NCBI GenBank assembly: GCA_001970955.1
Contig: MPUH01000195.1
Location: 1 to 64,000 of the forward strand
DNA length: 64,000 nucleotides
Direction: 5' to 3'
Source: Stentor coeruleus
Lineage: Eukaryota > Ciliophora > Heterotrichea > Heterotrichida > Stentoridae
A program made the position numbers and the translations under genes. Shown here one piece after another: positions 10,639 to 20,886 of this stretch; within the stretch, counting starts at the first letter, position 1; each line of letters starts with the position of its first letter. A model generated the notes under the pieces. The model ran no database searches. It had not been told where the DNA came from and saw only the letters and a list, made by a program, of their open reading frames with translations.

Positions 10639-11437
10639 AGTTTGAATAATTATTATAAGTGCCCATGTGTAATAAAGTAATAGAAATTGTGGATGGGTAT
10701 TGATGGATACATAATGGCGGTAACTTCAACAACTTATCTAACTTCTATATTCGAAAATTTTGTCATAAAATTTCCATATAAATCAGACTAACTTCAATCT
10801 AAAATGTGTCCTGGTATTTTTTATATTTCGATTATTCTAAGATAAAGCTTGTTTTTTTGTATATTTTTTTTTGAGGGCAAGATTCGATATTTCATAATTT
10901 TTTTCATTATTTCGCATTTTTCGGAAATTGTTTGTTTAGTAGAGGTCTTGTTTTAAAAGCTTTATTTGTGAGTAAAATAGTATTGTAGGAAAAAGTTGAA
11001 AAGAAATTTTCCAGCATTTATACTTTTTATTTATTGATGATATGAATTACTATAAAGTGCTTAGATTAGTAAAGGAAATTTAGTTCATATTTTTTAGAGC
11101 TCTTATAATATTATTCAGCAGCTCTTTCTTGTGATTATGATACAACAGTATTTAAGCATACAACAACAATTTTATAATGTAAAACCAAATCCTATAAATA
11201 TTTTTTTTGTCCTTAAAATTGTCTTCTTGAACTAAAAACCTAACTATTACCAAAACATAACAAACACACAAAATTATGATAATAATTCAATCCAAATCAT
11301 CTATTTCATATAATAAGTAATCATAAATTTCAATATATTCCAATATAGTAATTCACATCTTCAATAATCATCATCTTAATCTTCCCATACCTTTCTCTAA
11401 ATAAACTTTACATAATATTTATAGTAATTAATACAAT
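10639..11437. other. Divergent intergenic region
   Basis: It separates the minus-strand zinc-finger gene from a plus-strand gene and so should contain two promoters. The left half is G-rich and the last 200 bases are C-rich on the plus strand. No gene, RNA or repeat is visible. Confidence 0.6.
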
Positions 11438-11830
11438 ATGCTAGATTTCACAGGGATACATCATCATATGCTAAAAAGATTGGAAACCCATAATAAGAAA
11501 AGCGTTATAGTCCAAAAAGGACCAAGGCTCTTTAGTTTAGAAACAATATCTTTCCTACAAGGCCTCAGTATATCTATAAAAAAAGTCAAATTATCAAGTA
11601 GGCCTGGATCTGTTTTTAACTCTAGTCAAAGAGTTAAAATTACATCAACACCAAAATCAATTAATCAACAAGAACCTAATGTTAAGAATTACTTTAAAAG
11701 AAATAAAAATAAAAGTTTCTTAAAGGACTATACTGAAAAGCAAGAATTTGAATATGAACAGAATCCTTTTCAGAACAAGCGATTGAAAACACAAAAACTT
11801 GAGTGTCGAATTTTTCCTAAGAAATTATAA
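11438..11830 (+). CDS. Small basic hypothetical protein (130 aa)
   Basis: The frame starts MLDFTGIHHHMLKRL and ends with TAA. It is rich in Lys, Asn and Ser, without a domain, membrane segment or signal peptide that I recognise. It probably lacks a globular core after residue 50. Its C-rich 5' flank and G-rich 3' flank match the pattern of the better supported genes, which favours a real gene on this strand. No function is proposed. Confidence 0.6.
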   Translation: MLDFTGIHHHMLKRLETHNKKSVIVQKGPRLFSLETISFLQGLSISIKKVKLSSRPGSVFNSSQRVKITSTPKSINQQEPNVKNYFKRNKNKSFLKDYTEKQEFEYEQNPFQNKRLKTQKLECRIFPKKL

Positions 11831-12474
11831 TAAAGTAGTTTATTAACAGTTTTCGATTAGTTGTGAGGGAGATTTTTTGATGGAAAAAGTAGGAAAATTG
11901 TTTGAGAATTTTTTTAAGATATGGAATTTGGAAGTTTTGGGGATGTAAATTATCATTAAGAAGAAATAAAATGCTTTTAAAGTTTAAGATGAATAATTAA
12001 GAATAATAATCAAATGAGTTTTTAATAATTATTTAACTTTAAATCTTATAACTTTTTAGGAAATTTATAAGCTTGATAGATGATGCTGAAAATAATCATA
12101 AGGCTATAAAAATCAATATATGTAGGTGTATTATAAAGCTAATATAAACTGATAAAAAAAGTTAGAAATACCTTAAAGTAACTCTTAAAATAATTAAACA
12201 AATATCATAACAGTAATTCTATTAAAATATCAATAATATCAACACATAATTCCATAATCCTAATCTTAAAAGCTTATAATATATTAATAACTCTTTCACC
12301 ACTATCATAATATTTTCCCCTTCTAATATTTTTTCTAAATCTAAACTAAAACAAAATTTTATTTTCTTCAATATTTAAAACTTAACCCAACCTAATCTTC
12401 TAATTCTATATAATTTCCTAAAATCTAAAAAACTATTAATCTTAAAACTTCTAATCCAAATATAATAATAAAAA
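11831..12474. other. Intergenic region
   Basis: It lies between two plus-strand genes. Its first half is G/T-rich and its last 200 bases are C-rich with many A and T, as at other 3'-to-5' borders. No genes or repeats are visible. Confidence 0.6.
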
Positions 12475-12825
12475 ATGGGAAGCTGTATACCAAATCGAGG
12501 ATTATCTCCTGATATAAAGAAACTAGCTGTTGATATTTTTAAAGAAATGGATACAGATGGAAATAAATGCATTGATGTGAACGAAACTTTGAAATTCTGG
12601 CATGATAATTATGCAAAGATTAATACAAGAGCGATGTTTGATGCTGTTGATATGGACAAAAACCAGAAAATTGATGAAAAGGAATGGATAACTTTTTGGG
12701 TGAGGGTAAAAAAAAGTGGCCATTCTGAAGAAGATATACAAGAAGAGCTCCTTAATTTGAGAAATAGAGGGTCTTGGGTCCAATTCACAGGAGTGCGAAG
12801 TATGAAGCCGCAGAAAATAGATTAA
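12475..12825 (+). CDS. Small EF-hand calcium-binding protein with possible N-terminal lipid anchor
   Basis: The 116-residue protein begins MGSCIPNRG; Gly-2 and Cys-4 could be myristoylated and palmitoylated, although Pro at position 6 is unfavourable for myristoylation. Two EF-hand loops are complete: DTDGNKCIDVNE at about residues 27-38 and DMDKNQKIDEKE at about residues 62-73. Both carry acidic residues at positions 1, 3 and 12 and a hydrophobic residue at 8. The C-terminus (WVQFTGVRSMKPQKID) is basic. This is half the size of calmodulin and fits a small membrane-associated calcium sensor. Its target is unknown. Confidence 0.88.
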   Translation: MGSCIPNRGLSPDIKKLAVDIFKEMDTDGNKCIDVNETLKFWHDNYAKINTRAMFDAVDMDKNQKIDEKEWITFWVRVKKSGHSEEDIQEELLNLRNRGSWVQFTGVRSMKPQKID

Positions 12826-13548
12826 ATATCCATGAGGCTAATAAGCAATATATATGAATAGACTAATATGCATTAGCTGTTGTATATAGGTTTTAAATTG
12901 GAAATTTAGTTTTTTTATATGTAAAAATAAGCTATAAATTGAATTTTTCCTTTTATTTCATGAGACTGGCAGTTTTAATTACAAGAAAATTATTGAAATT
13001 ATAAGAATTTTGAATTTTTGGCATAGAAAGGACAACTGAGAAAAAACGGGGATTTTTTTTTGCATTTGGTGTTAGATTTTAAATATTGGATGTGGCAAAA
13101 TATGTTTAAGTTTTAAGATATGGGATATGATGATCAAAAAAACTGAGATTATATATTCAAATTTTATAATAAAAAGAGATATTTGGCAAGCTTAAAATCA
13201 TTGTACAATAATATATTTTTCTAAGTTTATAATGAAAAATCTGTTGTTTGTAATTAAAAGATAGAATAAGCTAATAAGGTTTTTAAGTTATTGGCATACT
13301 TTTATCTTTAAGAATATTTTCTATGTTTTTAAAGCTAATTTTTCCAAAATAAAAAAATATTAATCTTTAAAGGTTATATAGGATTATATGTATAAAAGTA
13401 TTAAAAGATTATCATAAGCATAGCTATAATTATCTAAAGAATAATTTCTCAACTATACTATGAAAATTAACACTAAAGAAATTACTCTACCAACTGTATC
13501 TAAGATTAAACTCTCAATTTAATCCTAATAACCTCATTGCTATTAACA
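12826..13548. other. Convergent intergenic region
   Basis: It lies between the 3' ends of a plus-strand and a minus-strand gene. The left half is G-rich and the right end C-rich on the plus strand, the mirror image expected for two converging 3' flanks. No genes are seen. Confidence 0.6.
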
Positions 13549-15429
13549 TTATCTGAAAACTGCGGACTCTTCTAAAGCTATGGCGACAATGACAGTCGTA
13601 TCATCAAGTTTACCCCCTAAATACCTTTTCCCATACTTTGAGGCATTTTTACTAAACGGAGATTTATAAGTTGTGTCCCAACCTTTATTTATAGCCTGAA
13701 TCACTAGTTCTTTCGCTAGTTTTTGGCAAAAACTTTCAGGGGTTAATTCATAATGAAGAAATTGTTCAGCTATTCTTATAATATCAGAATCATACAAGTT
13801 ATCGAAAAGTCCATCAGTCCCTATTATAACAATATCACAAGGTTGTAAAGGTATAACTTCAGCATGAGCATCTTGTGGAAGATCATACTCAGCAGAACAG
13901 TTTCTTTTAAGGAAAGATATAAGCGAAGTAAATCCTTTTTCCTGCATATCATCATAATCACAAGCTTCAGGCATTCTAGAAAGTTGATATGGGCAATTAA
14001 AAGTATGTTGCTGTTCAACTAGTCTGAAAATTTCAGTCAATTGCAACATGTTTTCCCTTGGTCTTAAAACAAGAAAACTAGAATCCCCAAGGCTAAGAGT
14101 ATATAAGTAATTATGTCTGAGTATTCCTAATAAAAATGTTGAGCTTCCGAATTTGCTTGTTCTTTTGTATGCAGAGTTCAGTAGTTTTTCTAAATACCCA
14201 CATATTTCGAAATCATTAATCCCAGAACTGAGTCGATTGCATGAAAATTCCTTTCTAAAATTCTCGATAAGTTCATTAGGGAATAAACTTGGGTCAAGGC
14301 CAAATGATTCCCATTCTCCAACACCGTCGGCTATAGCAAAAATCTGTTCGTCAAAATCAGTAAAATACGCATCAGCACAGTTTTCAATTTCGAGTTCAGC
14401 ATGTTTTTTTCTAGGATGTGAAGCCATAAAAGACCCAAAATATAACTTTACAGTCAAATTACAGTCTTCGTTTTTTAAAAACCCAGCTGTTCCTATTGAA
14501 TTTATATTCCCAGAATGGATTCTTGGCACTTTAGTATCTTCAAGTTGTGGTTTCTGAAAATCGTCCAACACAAAATTCCTTGTACTCACTGCTCTTCTAA
14601 CACAAGTTTTTTCTCTGAATACTGTTAAAACATTATTATAATTGCCTTCTAAATCCTGAGCAAGTTGCATATTCCCATCACAAAGCCACATGTCATCAAC
14701 AATAAATTTCAGATAATAGCGTGCTGGTTGTAAGTTGTTTTCTATGAAAAATGATGAGTAAAAAGCTTTTAATAAAGGCGAGTATATAAGTGGGATTTCC
14801 ATTTTCCATGGTGGATACGTAAAACTACCTGCAATCGATACACTTTTAGCAGGGTACCACCATGTGATCAGTAATGAGAGTTTTTTATTTCTTATAAAGT
14901 ATAGTTCTTTACGGACTAAATAACTCCTAAGGATTTTTTGTATGCGTATTGCTGCTTGTATTCTAATTTTCCCAAGACGACTTACTAGGTTTAGAATGCG
15001 AATATTCTTTTTTAAAAGACTGATCCTATAATTTTTCTGGATGCATTTAGCTGCTTCTTCTCTTATGTTTAAGAGATTTTTCATGAGTTTTAAATAGTTT
15101 AGCTTTTTTTTAGCTAGGCACTGTCTGATATGCTTTTGAATTATCGTGGCATTTTGGTTTTGGATTTCTTTTTCTTTTAAGAGTTTTAGACGTGTTAAGA
15201 GATGCTGGGCTAGAAACTTTCGTACGTTTTTTTGGATGACTGTTGCGGCAGTGATTAGGGTTTTACGATAGTTAGCTTCTTCAAGTCTGCTGTACCTCTG
15301 AACTTCACTGGAATAACCACATATTCCGTGTGTTTTGGGTAATTGTAAAATACACATAAATCCTACCTCTTGGTTTGTTTTTGTCTTAAAATGCTGTAAT
15401 ACTTTAGGATTAAGCTTCTGCCTAAACAT
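13549..15429 (-). CDS. PTC7-like PP2C phosphatase fused to IQ motifs and a glycogen-binding-like domain
   Basis: The 626-residue protein has three parts. The N-terminal 180 residues carry about four IQ motifs (VIQKNVRKFLAQ, IIQKHIRQCLAKK, CIQKNYRISLLKK, IRIQKILRSYLVRK), predicted calmodulin sites. Residues about 188-270 look like an AMPK-type CBM48 glycogen-binding domain (WWYPAKSVSIAGSF, YYLKFIVDDMW). From about 320 to the end is a PP2C domain closest to PTC7/SpoIIE-like members: IADGVGEWESFGLDPSLF, then a GTDGLFDN motif and LDDTTVIVAIA. The metal-binding Asp residues are present, so activity is likely. I infer a Ser/Thr phosphatase regulated by calcium/calmodulin and possibly tethered to a polysaccharide store. 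I know of no animal or plant PP2C with this domain order. Confidence 0.88.
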   Translation of the reverse strand: MFRQKLNPKVLQHFKTKTNQEVGFMCILQLPKTHGICGYSSEVQRYSRLEEANYRKTLITAATVIQKNVRKFLAQHLLTRLKLLKEKEIQNQNATIIQKHIRQCLAKKKLNYLKLMKNLLNIREEAAKCIQKNYRISLLKKNIRILNLVSRLGKIRIQAAIRIQKILRSYLVRKELYFIRNKKLSLLITWWYPAKSVSIAGSFTYPPWKMEIPLIYSPLLKAFYSSFFIENNLQPARYYLKFIVDDMWLCDGNMQLAQDLEGNYNNVLTVFREKTCVRRAVSTRNFVLDDFQKPQLEDTKVPRIHSGNINSIGTAGFLKNEDCNLTVKLYFGSFMASHPRKKHAELEIENCADAYFTDFDEQIFAIADGVGEWESFGLDPSLFPNELIENFRKEFSCNRLSSGINDFEICGYLEKLLNSAYKRTSKFGSSTFLLGILRHNYLYTLSLGDSSFLVLRPRENMLQLTEIFRLVEQQHTFNCPYQLSRMPEACDYDDMQEKGFTSLISFLKRNCSAEYDLPQDAHAEVIPLQPCDIVIIGTDGLFDNLYDSDIIRIAEQFLHYELTPESFCQKLAKELVIQAINKGWDTTYKSPFSKNASKYGKRYLGGKLDDTTVIVAIALEESAVFR

Positions 15430-16124
15430 TCCTTAAAATATTATGATTTTGCATTATTAAGGGTTTGCTTTTGAGATGGTAATGGATAATTAGAAAATTT
15501 ATCTTTAAATTCTAGATTAAGGTGCTAACAAAAAGAGTATTAAAAAGTGGTTATTATGCAATTAAGGTGGTGTGGTAAGATGAAATTATTAATATTATAA
15601 TAAGGAAAGTAGAATATATATAATAATTATGGCAGAGTCAATTAGAGACTAAATGAAATTTATTGAATTGACTAAAAAAAGGCTTGAATTATATAAGTGT
15701 GTCATATAAAATGTTATTCTAAATAAATAAATCACCTAAATTATATGAAAGAATATTTGGTCTATAAAATTAACGCATTTAAAATCTGCTTAGGGTTATT
15801 TTTCAAGTAATATAATAAAATTTTTTATTCATGACCCATTCTTATTTCCTTTTCTAAACATTATTAACCATCAGCAATCCGTATATTTTTTTACCCAAGA
15901 TTAATATACACATAAAACCTTATTTCAGTATTCCAAATCACTATTTTTTTATCAAAATCTTCTTATAAATATAGAGTTTAATACATAAAAGTCTAAATTT
16001 AGTCTGCGAAAAAAATTTCATTCAGGCTATAAAATTTTATTAAAGTACAGAAAAGTATTTTTTTTTTAGAAATCGCTTTAAAGCTGTCTTAATGAATGGC
16101 TTTCACTTGAATACTTAAATTTCT

Positions 16125-16620
16125 TTGCTTTATAGGGCTGTATCTAATAGTCTCATCAACAAAAACTCTTTTGGATTCTACCTTTTATATAAAATGCTCA
16201 TATCTAAATTTTTTAGTCTTAAACTTTTGGATATTGGGCTTGCCAAACACACTTTTAACTTCACTTTTCATAATAAATCTAATCGCATTACTAGTAAGTA
16301 TATAGATAAAAAAATCATTGAAAAACTTGTGATTTTTTTCAGTTTTGACTATAAGTATTAAAATCTCTATTTTAAACTTCCTTTGTCAGATGATAAAAAA
16401 AATATAGAAGATCTCTGGTGGCTTAAACTCGTATTAAATAAACTTAGCCTTTTGTCTGATTTTTATTTAATCGAATTGATAGCTTACTTTTTATGTTTTT
16501 ATTAAATAAAATGATTCATTTTTCAAAATCCTCTCTTTGGTAATCCACACTTTTACTAACCAATGACAAGCTATTTCAAAGCTTCTCTAAAATAATCAGG
16601 GTCTTAACGAATATATCAAA
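16125..16620 (+). pseudogene. Decayed coding region of unknown family
   Basis: One frame gives 78 codons without a stop and then, after a stop, continues in the same frame for another 48 codons with hydrophobic and charged residues arranged like a folded protein (KLPLSDDKKNIEDLWWLK). Further stops follow. No domain is recognised. It could be a chance reading in AT-rich DNA; the Trp-Trp pair and leucine-rich run argue mildly against that. Confidence 0.3.
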
Positions 16621-16759
16621 CTTCTCAGCGATGAAAAAGCCTTAGACTCGGTGCTGATTTCATAAGAGAGTTAATATCATACAGCATCTNCTTCTCAGCG
16701 ATGAAAAAGCCTTAGACTCGGTGCTGATTTCATAAGAGAGTTAATATCATACAGCATCT
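16621..16759. repeat. Direct duplicate around a single N (assembly join)
   Basis: The 69 bases at 16621-16689 recur at 16691-16759, apparently identical, on either side of the N at 16690. As with the other joins, this is best read as an unmerged overlap between contigs rather than a biological repeat. Confidence 0.87.
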
Positions 16760-16823
16760 TTTATCATGAGGATTCAGCGAACTCAATAAACTAAGCCGGT
16801 ACACAAAAATCAAAAACAAAAAT

Positions 16824-17166
16824 TCCTATCCCAACTAGCAAATCTTCAAAAACAGTCTCAAAAACAAGCCAAAACTACAAAACCCTCTATCTCCAATTAA
16901 AAAACTACATAACGAGCTTTCAGTTCATCAAGAACTCAAAGATCACAATGAAAAAAACCCTTAATTAGGCAAAAACTCCTATCCCAACGAGCAAATCTTC
17001 AAAAACAGTCTCAAAAACAAGCCAAAACTACAAAACCCTCTATCTCCAATTCAAAAACTTCGTCACAAGCTTTCATTTTATCAAAAACTCAAAAATCACA
17101 ATGAAAAAAAACCCTTAATTAGCACAAGAACTCAAAGATCACAATGAAAAAAACCCTTAATTAGGC
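16824..17166. repeat. 153-bp tandem repeat, two copies plus a partial third
   Basis: Units start with TCCTATCCCAAC at 16824 and 16977, giving a period of 153 bp, which equals 51 codons. The copies differ at several positions. A third, partial copy (CAAGAACTCAAAGATCACAA and the following 25 bases) occupies about 17124-17166 and is closer to copy one than to copy two. In one plus frame the unit encodes a Gln/Lys/Ser-rich peptide (LQKQSQKQAKTTKPSISN), so it may be a relic of a repetitive protein. No N separates these copies, so it is probably real. Confidence 0.8.
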
Positions 17167-17180
17167 TAAAATATCCCAAA

Positions 17181-18914
17181 CTACCTATTCGTTATCTTAT
17201 TTTTAATCTGATCAACCAGTCTACACACTTCTTCAAACTTAACCTTATTGCTTTCACAAGCAGGTGACAATAAAGTGAGGTTTTCATCCAAGTGTTTCAC
17301 AAGACTATAATCATTATCTTTAATCATCAAATCCATAACCCCAATAAGTACAACACCATTTTTTAAAAACTCTTGTATACGTAAATGTTCATTTTCTGAA
17401 AACTGACTAGGTCTCTGTTCAAGTTCTTGATCCATAAGTATACTCATAGCCGCATCTCTAATCTGTTCAATTTTATTATCTTGTTCAATAGTTACAACTT
17501 GTTGTGGTGGAGGTCTATTTCGTAATCTAAATATTTCTAAAACTTTAGAAATGCTTGTATTAATAGCTTGTATTGCCACACACTATATAATTATTACAAT
17601 CCATGCATATTGTTGTTGAAGATCATAATCAGGTCTCCATGTAGAATGTTTATTCATATTTTCAGCAAATTCTGCATTGTATTGTTTAAGAAGTTCAATA
17701 AGTGCTTCTTTTCTTTCTAAGAGTTTAAGGAGAAAAGCCATAGCATAGATATTGACCCCAGCTTTAAATCCTTCAATAACAAAACTTGAACTTATAACTT
17801 CACGTTCTTGAACAGGTTTGTATACAAAAGTGGCTGGTTCTTCAATTTCGCATGGTTTTAATGATTCAGTTATTAATGGGAGTATTTGACTATCAGTAAC
17901 TGGAGCTACTCCAAGTTCTGGTCTATCGAATTGAATATGATATCTAGAAGAATCTAAGGTTAAAATACTCCCACTACGAAGCTCTCTTGTGGATGGGTGG
18001 ACTGCTAAAACTTTCTGCCCAACCATAAGTCTTGAAGAAGGATTTGATTGATTGATTTTTATGTAAATAAGCATGTCATGATAAGCTAATGGTAAAACTT
18101 TTCCTTGTTGAAGAACTTTCATAGCTTCTCGGCATTTTGTCAGTTTTTTCCTTTCTTGAGCTATGAAGTTAGCTGAAAATCTTTTTGGTCTTCCCAAAGC
18201 ATTTCTTATAACTTGGAATTCATATTTTGTAAAAACCTCAATTTCATTGACTTTTAAGACTTTTAAAGCTTCTTCGAATTCGTTATACTCAAAAAACCCT
18301 TTGTCTATGTAGCTATAGAACCATTCAGCTTTACACCATTGGAGGAATTTTGGTGAGATAGGACTTTCTTCAGTTTTGTTAAGAGCGTAATCGTTTAAAT
18401 ATGTACTTCGAGCGTATACAAAATTATCGAAAGACTTTCTAGAATAACCTTCTATGAGCTTTTTACTATGGATATAAGAGGGATCTGCGAGTTTGCTTGT
18501 GTATTCATAACAGTCGCATTTTTTCTGATATAGCTTTTTAGATGTGGTTTTTAGGTCGTAGGGACGGTCCTGTCGTTTTTTCGGCAAGCCTAAAGGGTCT
18601 TCAGATGGGGAGTACTTTTTTAGATCATCATCCTGAAGTTCATACTTAATCCCCTCTGAAGAATCGTAATGATCTGCCATGATAGCTGCGAAATCTGTTG
18701 GATTCGCTGAAGGGATGTTTAAATATGTTTTGTTCTTAAGATAGACAGCTTCGATCATTGAATCCGTTCGTGGGTAGATGCTTGAGGATTTGAGTTGTTT
18801 AAAATCTTCTGATATCAATAACCAGTTCCGCCCATGCTTCCTCAGGCCATTGAATAGTAGATGAAGCTCTTGTTCAGACCAACGTGGACCCATACGCTCT
18901 TCGATTGAATTCAT
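17181..18914 (-). CDS. LIN-9/ALWAYS EARLY-like protein (SANT plus DIRP domain), one 15-nt intron
   Basis: The spliced product has 572 residues. An N-terminal SANT/Myb-like segment (RWSEQELHLLFNGLRKHGRN) occupies residues 10-60. Residues about 185-300 form the DIRP domain of LIN-9 family proteins (WCKAEWFYSYID, then VIRNALGRPKRFS and CREAM). A Tudor-like segment follows (VGQKVLAVHPSTRELRSGSI). In animals and plants LIN-9/ALY is a core subunit of DREAM/MuvB, which controls cell-cycle transcription with E2F and MYB. The frame is broken near the C-terminus only by GTAATAATTATATAG; removing these 15 nt at 17583-17597 joins YAWI to CVAIQAIN and adds about 130 C-terminal residues. Several partners would be expected elsewhere in the genome. 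Confidence 0.9.
17583..17597 (-). other. 15-nt spliceosomal intron in the LIN-9-like gene
   Basis: On the coding strand it reads GTAATAATTATATAG: GT at the start, AG at the end and A at position 10 after T. It contains an in-frame TAG, so it must be removed to reach the C-terminal exon, which continues the same protein-like frame. Confidence 0.92.
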
Positions 18915-19879
18915 ATGTTAATAAGATAGTAGGCTTTAGCCAAGCAGAGATTATGAGGAAAAAAATATTGGAGAATATGATAAAAAGAGTATATTTTAAG
19001 ATAGGGAGTAAGATTAAAGGATTTTAATTGTAGATTTGATAAAAGTAGTGATGATCAAATATTTTTTTTTTGATTGAAATGAATAAGGTTTGATAAAGAT
19101 GAGAGGATTTTATAGGAAATGAGATGATGAATATTTGATATTATATTAGATATATAGGGTTTATAGTTGAGTTTATTTTATTAATAATATAATTTTGTTG
19201 TAAGGAAGATTATGATTTGATATTATATTAGATATATAGGGTTTATAGTTGAGTTTATTTTATTAATAATATAATTTTGTTGTAAGGAAGATTATGCTTG
19301 GGATAAATGAATGTTAAGTTTTATATGTATATGGATTTAGGAATTGATATTAGAGTTTGTTGTATTTATAAAATTATGAGTATATACTAAGGAAAGTTAA
19401 ATTTGAGATAAACAAGGTATTTTATAAAATAGATATTTAGATATTATCACTTTTTATACTCAACAGCTAATCGAATAATTCATAATAAACTTCTTGACAT
19501 TGAATTCATATTATAAGATTAAAAACAAAAAGTTTAGTTTATACATTAAATAACAAAAATACTATTTCAATCCTCATCCAAGCCACAAAAATCAAACTAA
19601 GCATTTACCTTTCTCATAAAACCCATACTCATCCTTTAAAATCACATCAAATCATCATATTTTTTTCTCAACAGCCACATCAAAACTCTAACTTTAATTA
19701 ACTTCAACATTAAGCCAACCTGTTTATACCCTATAGTTAATGACTTCAAAAAACTAAAATTATATAAAAAACACTTATTTTATTTATTACCCATTCTCAT
19801 TAGACCTAAATTTTCATCATAAAAAAAATCATCATTTATAAGTATAGAGTCCTTCTTAAACCTAATATTTATATTATAC
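18915..19879. other. Divergent intergenic region with an 82-bp tandem duplication
   Basis: The left part is strongly G-rich (5' flank of the minus gene) and the right part C-rich (5' flank of the plus gene), the pattern of two diverging promoters. It contains the near-perfect tandem duplication at 19134-19296. No gene is seen. Confidence 0.65.
19134..19296. repeat. 82-bp near-perfect tandem duplication
   Basis: The unit beginning TTTGATATTATATTAG at 19134 repeats at 19216. The copies agree through TAAGGAAGATTATG, with no visible mismatch. No N separates them, so unlike the four duplicates at joins this could be a true recent tandem duplication; a collapsed join without an N is the alternative. 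Confidence 0.85.
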
Positions 19880-20326
19880 ATGGGTTTACAAATATCTTGT
19901 CTTGACAATAATCGTTTAACCACAATTCAAGAAAGCAACATAGAAAAAACATACAGCGATGGCGAAAGGACTGAGTTTTTAGCTAATGTTAGCTTTTTGT
20001 TTCCTGAAGAAAAAAGACTTAAAAAAGAAAACGAATCTAAAAAGTTTGTAAGAATAGAAATCCCTAAACCAATTCGAACAAGTACAATTAACACTCCAAG
20101 CTTTGAAATTTATTCAAGTACTACTCAATCACCAGAAAAAATTGATGATAGAAAAAGTATATCAAAACAAGGTCGTATCTATTCAAGTAATGTTAGTCTA
20201 AACAGTGTTAATATAATTGAAAAAATTAATCAAAGTCAGTCAATTTGTAGCACAAATGTGAATAGTCGTACTACATCTCGTTGTGTATCTCCTCTTATGA
20301 GGTTTAAAACCACGCTTATAGAATAA
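19880..20326 (+). CDS. Small protein with N-terminal lipidation signal
   Basis: The 148-residue protein begins MGLQISCLDNN: Gly-2, Ser-6 and Cys-7 make a good N-myristoylation site with an adjacent palmitoylation site. The remainder is polar, rich in Ser, Thr, Lys and Asn, apparently disordered, and has no domain I know. Many Ser/Thr residues near Pro or basic residues could be phosphorylated. The likely location is the inner face of a membrane. No function is assigned. Confidence 0.72.
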   Translation: MGLQISCLDNNRLTTIQESNIEKTYSDGERTEFLANVSFLFPEEKRLKKENESKKFVRIEIPKPIRTSTINTPSFEIYSSTTQSPEKIDDRKSISKQGRIYSSNVSLNSVNIIEKINQSQSICSTNVNSRTTSRCVSPLMRFKTTLIE

Positions 20327-20886
20327 AATAGTGTTTAATAAGGAAATTTTTATAATTAGGTATTATTTATTAGGCTTATAAAAGATTGTAGATAAGGTAT
20401 TGGGTTTGTTGCTTCTTTTTGGCTTGTACTTGATGAAAATGTGGATATAATAATTAGGAATTTTGTAAATAAATAGTTTTTTTATCTGTGGGTTATGTTT
20501 GGAGGATAGTTTTTTATTTAGTTTGATAATAATTGTGGTAGGGGGCAAATAATTTTAGTTAAATTTATAGATATGTGTTTTTAAGGCAAATTAGGAAAGG
20601 TGTGATTATAAAAGTTAAATAATATGATTACTTCTGATGTGAAAAAACATATAATTATTTGTGAATAGTAGTGAGGATATTTTTAAACCTTTGCTTCAAA
20701 GAGTGATATGAAATGATTTATGGATAATATTTTCTTTGAATCAATGAAATTATTTGCATAAAGGATAGTTTTACATAAACATTTTGATTGGAAAATAGTA
20801 TCTTTACTTAATAATTTCCTATTAAAGTGTTTATTATTAACTCAATTAAAATCTATCAAAATAAATAAATCTAACTAATCTAAATC
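20327..20886. other. Convergent intergenic region
   Basis: It lies between the 3' ends of the lipidated small-protein gene and the RecQ gene. It is G/T-rich on the left and C-rich only near the right end. No gene is supported; a short minus-strand open frame here is low complexity. Confidence 0.6.

Larger units (their letters stand above)
15430..17180. other. Gene-free region with decayed coding-like DNA, an assembly join and tandem repeats
   Basis: 15430-16100 is ordinary AT-rich intergenic DNA. From about 16125 to 16620 one plus-strand frame stays protein-like for long runs (NIEDLWWLKLVLNKLSLL) but is broken by several stops, suggesting a decayed gene of unknown family. At 16621-16759 a 69-bp duplicate flanks a single N. 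From 16824 to 17166 a 153-bp unit is tandemly repeated. Confidence 0.5.

Noticed and set aside
16824-17166. CRISPR-like array
   Set aside because: The units are 153 bp direct tandem copies without spacers, in a eukaryotic context.
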